Assembly: GCA_900553705.1 (NCBI GenBank)
Contig: USEK01000056.1
Location: forward strand, 1-8,362
Direction of reading: 5' to 3'
Length of the DNA: 8,362 nucleotides
Origin: an uncultured Collinsella sp.
GTDB lineage: Bacteria; Actinomycetota; Coriobacteriia; Coriobacteriales; Coriobacteriaceae
Within the stretch, counting starts at the first letter, position 1; every line of letters begins with the position of its first letter. The position numbers were made by a program, and so were the translations under genes. Positions 1 to 5,472 of the stretch are shown here, piece after piece. The notes below the pieces were generated by a model. That model was not told the origin of the DNA. It did not search any database and saw only the letters and a program-made list of their open reading frames with translations.

Positions 1-42
1 TCCTCTACGTCTCGTGGGCTCGGAGATGTGTATAAGAGACAG
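1..42. other. Illumina Nextera adapter remnant (non-genomic)
   Basis: Bases 24-42 are AGATGTGTATAAGAGACAG, the 19-base Tn5 mosaic end used in Nextera libraries. Bases 9-23 (GTCTCGTGGGCTCGG) are the read-2 side transposase adapter. The first eight bases (TCCTCTAC) match, from memory, the in-adapter form of i7 index N712. The order index, adapter, mosaic end is exactly that of a sequencing library molecule. Genomic sequence therefore starts at base 43, and the real neighbour to the left is lost. This is not a natural transposon end. Confidence 0.97.
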
Positions 43-103
43 ACGCAACCGGGCGGGCATGTAGTCCCAACGGATCTTTAATCGTCTTTGTAAACTCGAC
101 CAT
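43..103 (-). CDS. ptsH: HPr phosphocarrier protein, N-terminal fragment (cut by contig end)
   Basis: Reading leftward from an ATG at 103-101, twenty codons give MVEFTKTIKDPLGLHARPVA before the adapter interrupts the gene. The segment GLHARP, with His at residue 15 and Arg at residue 17, is the HPr active site. In the family His15 accepts phosphate from PEP via enzyme I and passes it to sugar-specific EIIA proteins. A purine-rich ribosome site (GGGAGGGG on the minus strand, 106-113) ends two bases before the ATG. HPr is normally about 85-90 residues, so roughly three quarters of the protein is missing, which is explained by the assembly edge and not by a mutation. The gene follows aspS in the same direction but is separated from it by a terminator, so it probably has its own promoter. 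Only the N-terminus is visible, so an HPr domain of a fusion protein cannot be excluded. Confidence 0.86.
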
Positions 104-158
104 GTCCCCTCCCGCGGCATCGCACATTCGGCCGGCAAAACCCAGCCACGTGGTAGCT

Positions 159-164
159 ATTGTA
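159..164 (-). promoter_or_regulatory. Possible -10 element for ptsH
   Basis: On the minus strand 164-159 reads TACAAT, one base from the sigma-70 -10 consensus. It lies about 55 bases upstream of the ptsH ATG and just downstream of the aspS terminator, a sensible place for a new promoter. No good -35 hexamer sits 16-18 bases upstream (TTCGGA at 190-185 is 20 bases away and weak). Treat it as a candidate only. Confidence 0.35.
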
Positions 165-187
165 CGTTACCGGCGCACCCCCGTTCC

Positions 188-224
188 GAAAAAAACGAGG
201 GAAGGCACACGTCCTTCCCTCGTT
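188..224 (-). terminator. Rho-independent terminator of aspS
   Basis: On the minus strand an 11-bp perfect stem (ACGAGGGAAGG with CCTTCCCTCGT, positions 223-213 and 205-195) encloses a 7-base loop. It is followed directly by a run of T residues (the A run at 189-195 on the plus strand). It starts about 24 bases after the aspS stop codon. It is a textbook intrinsic terminator and separates aspS from ptsH. Confidence 0.93.
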
Positions 225-247
225 ACAGGCAATATGTAGTCGCTCGC

Positions 248-2035
248 CTACATCAGGCGCAGGCTGACGTCCTTGAGCTGGGCGCCACTAACGGCACTCG
301 GGGCGCCCGACATAAGGTCGGAGCCGCTAGCCGTCTTGGGGAACGCCATGACGTCGCGGATGGAGTCGGAACCGGTAAGCAGCATGCACACGCGGTCCAG
401 GCCCAGAGCGAAACCGCCCATCGGGGGCGCACCAAACTTGAGGGCCTCCATGAGGAAGCCAAACTGAGACTCGGCGCGCTCCTCGGTAAAGCCCAGGAGT
501 TTGAGCATGGACATCTGCATCTCGGCGTTGTGGATACGCATACCGCCGCCGCCGGCCTCAAAGCCGTCCATGACAAAGTCGTAGGTGCAAGAACCGGCTG
601 CCAACGGGTCGGCCTCGATCTTGGCGATGTCGGTCTCGGTCGGCAGGGTGAAGGGCTGGTGCTCGGCGGCATAGGCCTTGCGGTCCTCATCCCAGTGGAA
701 CAGCGGGAAGTTGACGACCCACAGGAAGTCGTGGCCCTCGCGCTTGATGTCGAGCGCGTTGGCCATGTGAGAACGCATGCCGCCCAGAATCTCGTCAGAG
801 AGCAGGCGCGGGCCGGCGGCGAACATCACAAGGTCGCCGGGCTCGACGTCCATGCGCTCGCGCAGAGCCGCCATCTCCTCGTCCGAGAAGAACTTGACGA
901 TGGGGCTGTTGATGGAGCCGTCCTCGCGGAAGGCGATCCAGGCCAGGCCCTTGGCGCCAAACGTGGAAGCCACGCCGGCGAGCTTATCGATCTTGGCACG
1001 TGCCCAGGCACCGGCGCCCTTGGCGTTGATAGCCTTGACGACAGAGCCCTCCTCGTTTGCGGCAGTCGCAAAGACCTTGAACTTGGAGTTGGCAAAGATG
1101 TCGGTCAGGTCGACCAGGTGTATGCCATAGCGGGTATCGGGCTTGTCGGAGCCATAGGTGTCCATGGCATCCCAGTAGTTCATGCGACGCAGCGGCGTGG
1201 GCATCTCGACACCCATGCGGCCGAAGGCATCGGCCAGGACCTCTTCGAGCGCGCTCATAACATCGTTCTGGTCCACGAAGGACATCTCGATATCGACCTG
1301 GGTGAACTCGGGCTGACGGTCGGCACGCAGGTCCTCGTCGCGGAAGCACTTGGCAACCTGGTAGTAGCGCTCGACGCCACCGACCATGAGCAGCTGCTTC
1401 AGAAGCTGCGGGGACTGCGGCAGGGCGTAGAAGTTACCCGGCTGGATACGGCTGGGAACAATGAAGTCGCGGGCGCCCTCGGGCGTGGACTTAAACAGGG
1501 AGGGCGTCTCGACCTCCATGAACTCACGGTTGTGCAGCGCCTCGCGAATGGCAAAGGTAAAGTCGGAGCGCAGCTTGAGGTTGGCCATCATCTCGGGACG
1601 GCGGAGGTCCAAATAGCGATAGCGCAGGCGGGTATCCTCGCTGGTCTCGATGCCGTCCTCGATCTGGAACGGCGGAGTGACGGACGTGTTGAGCACCTCG
1701 GCGTGGTCGGTCAGGACCTCGATCTCGCCGGTCGCGAGCTTGGTGTTGGTGGTCTCCTCACCACGAGCGCGCACGACGCCGTGGATCTTGATGGGCCACT
1801 CGGGACGCATGGTCTCGGCGATCTTAAAGGCATCGCCATCGGAGTGCTCGGGGTCGAAAGTGAGCTGCGTGATGCCCTCGCGGTCGCGAAGGTCGCAGAA
1901 GATAAGGCCGCCGTGGTCGCGGCGACGGCTCACCCAACCGGTGAGGGTGACCTCTTCGCCCACGTTCTCGAAGCGAAGCTCGCCGCAGGTACGGGTGTGC
2001 ATGGAATGCTCGTCAATGGGACGGGTCTGGCTCAT
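248..2035 (-). CDS. aspS: Aspartyl-tRNA synthetase (bacterial type)
   Basis: This 595-residue class II synthetase loads aspartate onto tRNA-Asp in the cytoplasm. It shows the bacterial AspRS layout: an N-terminal OB-fold anticodon-binding domain (about residues 13-120, with GWVSRRRDHGG at 33-43), the catalytic core with motif 1 near EVETPSLFKSTPEGARDF (174-191), motif 2 FRDEDLRADRQPEFTQ (231-246), an inserted GAD domain (about 300-420), and motif 3 with GLDR at 545-548. Length is normal for the family. The start is set by a perfect AGGAGG (2050-2045) nine bases upstream, although it gives about 11 residues more than E. coli AspRS; Met12 is the alternative. His41 lies where E. coli has Leu30. 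Histidine there is typical of non-discriminating enzymes that also charge tRNA-Asn for amidation by GatCAB; that reading is inference from one residue. The gene is divergent from serB. Confidence 0.97.
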   Translation of the reverse strand: MSQTRPIDEHSMHTRTCGELRFENVGEEVTLTGWVSRRRDHGGLIFCDLRDREGITQLTFDPEHSDGDAFKIAETMRPEWPIKIHGVVRARGEETTNTKLATGEIEVLTDHAEVLNTSVTPPFQIEDGIETSEDTRLRYRYLDLRRPEMMANLKLRSDFTFAIREALHNREFMEVETPSLFKSTPEGARDFIVPSRIQPGNFYALPQSPQLLKQLLMVGGVERYYQVAKCFRDEDLRADRQPEFTQVDIEMSFVDQNDVMSALEEVLADAFGRMGVEMPTPLRRMNYWDAMDTYGSDKPDTRYGIHLVDLTDIFANSKFKVFATAANEEGSVVKAINAKGAGAWARAKIDKLAGVASTFGAKGLAWIAFREDGSINSPIVKFFSDEEMAALRERMDVEPGDLVMFAAGPRLLSDEILGGMRSHMANALDIKREGHDFLWVVNFPLFHWDEDRKAYAAEHQPFTLPTETDIAKIEADPLAAGSCTYDFVMDGFEAGGGGMRIHNAEMQMSMLKLLGFTEERAESQFGFLMEALKFGAPPMGGFALGLDRVCMLLTGSDSIRDVMAFPKTASGSDLMSGAPSAVSGAQLKDVSLRLM

Positions 2036-2056
2036 ACCAGTGATCCTCCTTTATGG

Positions 2057-2098
2057 ATCTGTGCCGCCCCGTGTCGTTCCGGGCGGCGTCGTACAGAT
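2057..2098 (-). promoter_or_regulatory. Hairpin in the aspS 5' leader
   Basis: In the minus-strand transcript, ATCTGT (2098-2093) pairs with ACAGAT (2062-2057) and GCCGCCC (2087-2081) pairs with GGGCGGC (2069-2063). This gives a 13-bp stem with a one-sided 5-base bulge (2092-2088) and an 11-base loop. The hairpin ends only six bases before the AGGAGG ribosome site. A smaller stem, CTGCG/CGCAG (2124-2120 with 2112-2108), lies upstream of it. There is no T run, so it is not a terminator, and I see no T-box sequence. Its position suggests control of aspS translation or mRNA stability, but no known family is recognised. Confidence 0.5.
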
Positions 2099-2140
2099 TT
2101 GCCCAGCCTGCGTAAACCGCGCAGCCGGACATGGCGTTCT

Positions 2141-2146
2141 ATCTTA
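2141..2146 (-). promoter_or_regulatory. Possible -10 element for aspS
   Basis: The minus strand 2146-2141 reads TAAGAT inside the AT-rich patch GATAAGAT, within an otherwise GC-rich aspS-serB intergenic region of 256 bases. It would give a leader of about 100 bases that includes the hairpin at 2057-2098. No convincing -35 hexamer is seen at the right distance. For serB, two TTGACG hexamers (2195-2200 and 2213-2218) look like -35 boxes but have no good -10 partner. Confidence 0.3.
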
Positions 2147-2291
2147 TCGCACCCGCGTCGATGTGCCGCGAAAAAGTAGCTCTTGCCCAAAGACTTGACG
2201 GAGACGAAACAATTGACGCACCGTGGCCGTCGCCCAGGCTTGCGACGTGCGACAATGTGCCCCAATACAACTGCACTCGGAAAGGCCCGCC

Positions 2292-2927
2292 ATGACTGCA
2301 CGCCTCATCGTTATGGATATCGACTCCACGCTCATCAACCAGGAGGTCATCGACCTGTTGGGCGAGGAGGCCGGCGTAGGCGAGCAAGTGGCGCAGATCA
2401 CTGAGCGCGCCATGCGCGGCGAGCTCGACTTTAAGCAGGCGCTCGAGGAGCGCGTGGGGCTGCTTGCCGGCTTGGATGAGAGCGTGTTCGAGCGCACGTT
2501 TGAGCGCGTGACGTTTACCCCCGGCGCGCTGGAGCTTGTGCGCTCGGCGCACAGCAAGGGCTGGAAGGTCGGCGTGGTAAGCGGTGGCTTTCACGAGGTC
2601 GCCGACAAGATCGTGGCTGCCGCGGGTATCGACTATTGTCTGGCCAATCGTCTGGAGGTCGTGGACGGCAAGCTCACCGGTAAGTTAGCTGCCGACATTG
2701 TGACCAAGGAGTCCAAGCTCATCAAGCTGCTGGACTGGGCAGTTGAGTGCGGAGTCGATATGGCCCACACCGTCGCGATTGGTGACGGCGCCAACGACAT
2801 CCCCATGATTCAGGCCGCAGGTACCGGCATCGCGTTTTGCGCCAAGCCCAAGACGCGCGAGGCCGCCCCGTTTGCCATCGACGAGCGCAACCTGATGCTC
2901 GCCATGGACATCATCCTGCGTGACTAG
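2292..2927 (+). CDS. serB: Phosphoserine phosphatase, HAD family
   Basis: This 211-residue protein removes phosphate from O-phosphoserine, the last step of serine synthesis from 3-phosphoglycerate. HAD motif I is DIDST, with the nucleophile Asp9 and the acid/base Asp11. Motif II is SGG (97-99) with the conserved Ser97. A conserved-type lysine is at 142 (KESK), and motif III is GDGANDIPM (164-172), whose aspartates bind magnesium. Length matches compact SerB proteins without an N-terminal ACT domain. The ATG at 2292 is chosen because GGAAAGG lies six bases upstream and because motif I then sits at the usual distance from the N-terminus. An ATG at 2223 is in frame but adds residues of no SerB character. 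Other HAD phosphatases (for example a homoserine kinase/phosphatase type) are possible but less likely. It is divergent from aspS and transcribed toward the lar genes, which have their own promoter. Confidence 0.9.
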   Translation: MTARLIVMDIDSTLINQEVIDLLGEEAGVGEQVAQITERAMRGELDFKQALEERVGLLAGLDESVFERTFERVTFTPGALELVRSAHSKGWKVGVVSGGFHEVADKIVAAAGIDYCLANRLEVVDGKLTGKLAADIVTKESKLIKLLDWAVECGVDMAHTVAIGDGANDIPMIQAAGTGIAFCAKPKTREAAPFAIDERNLMLAMDIILRD

Positions 2928-2963
2928 TCGATCTGCCTAACAATTGAATCAGTCTGTCCTATA

Positions 2964-2997
2964 GTTTCCGAACAATTTTGTCTTAGTGTTCGGAAAC
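2964..2997. promoter_or_regulatory. 11-bp inverted repeat upstream of larB, probable operator
   Basis: GTTTCCGAACA (2964-2974) is perfectly repeated in inverse as TGTTCGGAAAC (2987-2997), with a 12-base AT-rich spacer. The arm centres are 23 bp apart, close to two helical turns, as for a dimeric DNA-binding regulator. The right arm overlaps the predicted -35 region of larB. There is no T run after it, so a serB terminator is unlikely. The TetR protein encoded at 4755-5294 is the natural candidate to bind here; this is inference. Confidence 0.62.
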
Positions 2998-3018
2998 ATA
3001 CCCTTTGAGTGCTAGACT
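2989..3018 (+). promoter_or_regulatory. Predicted larB promoter
   Basis: An extended -10 element, TGC followed by TAGACT (3010-3018), lies about 24 bases before the larB ATG. A weak -35-like TTCGGA (2989-2994) is 18 bases upstream of the hexamer, inside the right arm of the inverted repeat. Transcription would start near 3025, giving a very short leader that still holds the ribosome site AAGGGA (3030-3035). Confidence 0.45.
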
Positions 3019-3041
3019 TTGCGCCGTCGAAGGGAACATAT

Positions 3042-3824
3042 ATGGATAAGCGAGATCTTGAGCAGTTGCTGAGCGATGTTGCCGGCGGAGCAGTCACCCC
3101 GGCCGTCGCCCTCACGCGCATCCAGACGGCGCCAACCGCCGATTTGGGTTTTGCACAGCTCGATCTTTCGCGCGGAGTGCGCCAGGGAGCCGGCGAGGTT
3201 GTCTACGGTGCCGGTAAAACCGCCGAGCAGATTGCCGCCATTATCGAAGCACTGCGCGATGCCGGCCAGGAGCGCATCCTGGTCACGCGCCTGGATGCCG
3301 AAAAAGCCGCGCGCACCGCTGAGCTTCTCGACAACGGCATCGACCTGGGATATGTCCCGGACGCACAGCTCGCCCTCGTGGGCGGCAAGCCCTCCCCTAC
3401 CGGCAACGGACGCATCGTCGTCGCCTGCGCCGGCACGAGCGACCTGCCCGTCGCCGAGGAAGCCGCATTGACGGCCGAGTTCTACGGCAACGAGGTCGAT
3501 CGCCTCTACGACGTGGGTGTCGCCGGCTTGCACCGCCTGCTCGCTCATGCTGAGGAACTTGTCCAGGCGCAGGTGGTCATCGCCATCGCCGGCATGGAGG
3601 GCGCCCTGGCGAGCGTTATCGGCGGCCTGGTGAGCTGTCCGGTCATCGCCGTTCCCACCAGCGTGGGCTACGGCGCGAACTTTGGTGGCGTAGCCGCGCT
3701 GCTCGCCATGCTCAACTCCTGCGCCAGCGGCGTTTCGGTCGTCAATATCGACAACGGCTTTGGTGCCGCCTACCAGGCAAGTCTTATCAATCATCTGAGC
3801 GCCGGCGCGTCTTGCGCCCGCTAA
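3042..3824 (+). CDS. larB: LarB, nickel-pincer cofactor synthase (carboxylase/hydrolase)
   Basis: This 260-residue protein is a PurE-related enzyme. LarB carboxylates C5 of the nicotinic ring of NaAD and splits the phosphoanhydride, giving pyridinium-3,5-biscarboxylic acid mononucleotide, the first precursor of the nickel-pincer nucleotide. Family-defining stretches are seen: DLGFAQLDLSR (34-44), EVVYGAGKT (52-60), CAGTSDLPVAEEAA (129-142), RLYDVGVAGLHRLL (154-167), GMEGALASVIGGLV (184-197), PTSVGYGANFGG (205-216) and NSCASG (225-230). Glu186 and Cys227 keep the 41-residue spacing of the catalytic Glu180 and Cys221 reported for Lactiplantibacillus LarB. The ATG at 3042 is preferred over an in-frame GTG at 3009, because AAGGGA lies six bases before the ATG and the predicted -10 box overlaps the GTG region. 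It is first in the larB-larC-tetR operon. Confidence 0.94.
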   Translation: MDKRDLEQLLSDVAGGAVTPAVALTRIQTAPTADLGFAQLDLSRGVRQGAGEVVYGAGKTAEQIAAIIEALRDAGQERILVTRLDAEKAARTAELLDNGIDLGYVPDAQLALVGGKPSPTGNGRIVVACAGTSDLPVAEEAALTAEFYGNEVDRLYDVGVAGLHRLLAHAEELVQAQVVIAIAGMEGALASVIGGLVSCPVIAVPTSVGYGANFGGVAALLAMLNSCASGVSVVNIDNGFGAAYQASLINHLSAGASCAR

Positions 3825-3834
3825 GGAGCATTTC

Positions 3835-4752
3835 ATGTCCAACCATCAGCACACGCTTATCATCGACGGCACCTCGGGCATCAGCGGCGATATGACCGTC
3901 GCAGCCCTGCTCGACCTGGGCGCCAACGAGGAGCACCTGCGCGAACAGCTCGCCACGCTGCCGGTCGACGGCTTTACGATCGCCGTCACGCGTGCAAACA
4001 AGCATGGCATCGACGCCTGTGATTTTGACGTCCAGCTTGCAGAGGAGCTCGAGAACCACGATCACGACATGGCATGGCTCTACGGCAACGAAGCAGCTGC
4101 CGAGCACACGCACGAGCACGAGCACGAGCACCACCATCATGACCATGACGAGCATGAGCACTGCCATGAGCATGATCATGAGACCCACGGCCATGGCCAC
4201 GAGGGTCACCATCACGCCCACCACCATCACCACCGTTCTTTGGCGGACGTCACCGCTATCATCGACGGCTCGCAGCTAAGCGATGGCACCAAGCGTCGTG
4301 CGCTCGCCATCTTTACCGCGCTCGCCGCCGCCGAGGCAAAGGCCCACGGCAAAACGCCCGAGACCGTCATGTTCCACGAGGTAGGCGCCGTCGATTCCAT
4401 CGTCGACGTCTGCTCTGTCGCCATCTGCCTCGATGACCTAGGTATTGAGGACATCGTGGTCGAGTCGCTCTCCGAAGGCCACGGAACCATTCGCTGCGCC
4501 CACGGCCTTATGCCCATTCCCGTCCCCGCTGTCGTCAACCTGTGCCAGGCGGGCAATATCGCCCTCACGCCCGCACCGGTCGCTGGCGAGCTCGTGACGC
4601 CCACGGGCGCCGCCATCGTCACCGCGCTGCGCACGTCCGAGCACCTGCCGGCACGCTACCACATCGAGGCCGTCGGCTACGGCGCCGGCAAGCGCCCCTA
4701 CGAGGGTTGCTCCGGCACGCTCCGTTGTCTACTCGTTGACGTGGATGCATAG
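3835..4752 (+). CDS. larC: LarC N-terminal part (LarC1), nickel insertion protein lacking the C-terminal domain
   Basis: LarC inserts nickel into the pyridinium bisthiocarboxylic acid nucleotide in a CTP-dependent reaction, finishing the LarA cofactor. The family signature DGTSGISGDM (11-20) is present. A histidine-rich segment (91-133, about 25 of 43 residues His) probably stores or delivers nickel. HEVGAVDSIVDV (181-192) and GELVTPTGAA (251-260) also match LarC. The protein is 305 residues even with its long His tract, whereas full LarC is about 400-430. It ends just after YGAGKRPYEGCSGTLRCLL, where the LarC1 part ends in Lactiplantibacillus. There a ribosomal frameshift joins LarC1 to LarC2, which carries the CTP-binding region. 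Here no LarC2 sequence follows in any frame; tetR starts two bases after the stop. Start: AAGGAG overlaps the larB stop and lies six bases before the ATG. It could be a truncated allele, or LarC2 may be encoded elsewhere. Confidence 0.9.
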   Translation: MSNHQHTLIIDGTSGISGDMTVAALLDLGANEEHLREQLATLPVDGFTIAVTRANKHGIDACDFDVQLAEELENHDHDMAWLYGNEAAAEHTHEHEHEHHHHDHDEHEHCHEHDHETHGHGHEGHHHAHHHHHRSLADVTAIIDGSQLSDGTKRRALAIFTALAAAEAKAHGKTPETVMFHEVGAVDSIVDVCSVAICLDDLGIEDIVVESLSEGHGTIRCAHGLMPIPVPAVVNLCQAGNIALTPAPVAGELVTPTGAAIVTALRTSEHLPARYHIEAVGYGAGKRPYEGCSGTLRCLLVDVDA

Positions 4753-4754
4753 CC

Positions 4755-5294
4755 ATGGATGCCCGCAAAGAAAAAAGCCGCGCTGCCATCGTTGCAGCGT
4801 TCTCCGAGCTGCTACGCGAAGAGGATTACGGCAAGATTACCGTCGGCGACATCATCGCTCGTGCCCACGTAGGCCGCGCGACATTCTACGGCCTCTTTAA
4901 GAGCAAAGACGACCTACTGTCCGAGCTCGTGAACGACATCTGCACCCACGCCCTCGACGACGATGGTACGCCGCTCGACGACCCACTCGTGCAAGTCGAG
5001 CATATCCTCAACAACCTCTGGGAACGCCGTCAGGGCGTTCGAGCCCTCGTAGCCGGCGCCGGCTCACGCGTCTTCGCCGACTGCCTCCGCAAGACCATCA
5101 TGTCGCGCGCAGCCGAAACCGTCCCCGTCGACCCCGCAGGCCCCGCCGCCACCATGGACCGCAGCTTCTTACTACACCACATAGCCTCAAGCTTCGTAGG
5201 AATGGTCCAATGGTGGGCCTGGCACAACTTCCAAGCAGCCAAAGCCGACGTAGCCAAAGACTACCTATCAGCCATTAAGCCTCTCTTCAACTGA
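4755..5294 (+). CDS. TetR/AcrR-family transcriptional regulator
   Basis: This 179-residue protein has an N-terminal TetR-type helix-turn-helix (about residues 8-55). It reads RAAIVAAFSELL, then ITVGDIIARAHVGRATFYGLF (28-48), with the recognition helix in HVGRATFYGLF. The C-terminal ligand/dimer domain ends in a hydrophobic, Trp-rich helix (HHIASSFVGMVQWWAWHN, 142-159), a pattern seen in TetR proteins with a C-terminal domain of the TetR_C_7/8 kind. The ATG lies two bases after the larC stop, with no clear Shine-Dalgarno sequence, so translation is probably coupled to larC. Its place inside the lar locus suggests it senses lactate or a related compound and controls larB and/or larA; the likely sites are the dyads at 2964-2997 and 6371-6385. 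The ligand and targets are inference. The known Lactiplantibacillus regulator LarR is a CRP-type protein, so this would be a different control scheme. Confidence 0.9.
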   Translation: MDARKEKSRAAIVAAFSELLREEDYGKITVGDIIARAHVGRATFYGLFKSKDDLLSELVNDICTHALDDDGTPLDDPLVQVEHILNNLWERRQGVRALVAGAGSRVFADCLRKTIMSRAAETVPVDPAGPAATMDRSFLLHHIASSFVGMVQWWAWHNFQAAKADVAKDYLSAIKPLFN

Positions 5295-5302
5295 GTAAAC
5301 CC

Positions 5303-5373
5303 CTCATCCCAAAGTTCCGACCTCATCTCAAAGCGCCGCCCCAACCCAAAGCACAATCCATCCCAAAGTGTCG
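5303..5373. repeat. Four degenerate copies of a 17-19 base unit
   Basis: After the tetR stop the core (T/A)C(C/T)CAAAG recurs four times, with CAAAG beginning at 5310, 5329, 5347 and 5364 (spacings 19, 18 and 17). On the minus strand the copies read CTTTGGGATG, CTTTGGGTTG, CTTTGAGATG and CTTTGGGATG. The first and last copies share extra flanking bases. The plus strand here is very poor in G. I recognise no function; it may be a decayed tandem repeat. Confidence 0.5.
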
Positions 5374-5425
5374 ACAGAAGCCCAACGCCCCTACCAGCAA
5401 CAAGCCCCTCCCATCCAAATTCAGA

Positions 5426-5454
5426 TATATATTGGGTTGCTTGTACGAACGCAA
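5426..5454 (-). promoter_or_regulatory. Promoter-like sequence pointing back into tetR
   Basis: On the minus strand TTGCGT (5454-5449) and TATATA (5431-5426) are separated by exactly 17 bases, a good sigma-70 arrangement. Transcription would start near 5420 and run leftward through the repeat stretch and antisense to the 3' end of tetR. No gene with a convincing ribosome site lies downstream on that strand. AT-rich hexamers can arise by chance, so confidence is limited. Confidence 0.35.
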
Positions 5455-5472
5455 CAAAGATCCCGCAGCTGT

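Noticed and set aside
24..42. Tn5-like transposon end
   Set aside because: The mosaic end is joined to Nextera adapter and index bases, so it is library DNA and not a mobile element in the genome.
530..2179. 549-codon open frame on the plus strand opposite aspS
   Set aside because: It is a mirror of the real aspS frame, as happens in GC-rich genes. The aspS protein has all class II synthetase motifs, and the antisense frame has no recognisable protein features.
2036..2200. T-box riboswitch upstream of aspS
   Set aside because: No conserved T-box sequence and no terminator/antiterminator pair is visible; only a hairpin next to the ribosome site.
2223..2291. Upstream ATG start for serB
   Set aside because: The extra 23 residues do not look like SerB, and the ATG at 2292 has GGAAAGG six bases upstream and puts the HAD motif at the normal distance from the N-terminus.
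2940..3000. serB terminator formed by the dyad at 2964-2997
   Set aside because: There is no T run after the right arm and the spacer is AT-rich, which fits an operator better.
3009..3041. Upstream GTG start for larB
   Set aside because: It overlaps the predicted -10 box, and the ATG at 3042 has a ribosome site at ideal spacing.
4114..4240. Tandem DNA repeat or CRISPR-like array
   Set aside because: The repetitive look comes from His/Glu/Asp codons of the LarC metal-binding tract; there are no regular repeats and spacers.
4737..4800. Programmed frameshift joining larC to a downstream larC2
   Set aside because: I looked for LarC2-like residues in the other frames after the larC stop. The -1 frame is the TetR gene, no slippery heptamer is evident, and a stop (4737-4739) limits any overlap to about 12 bases.
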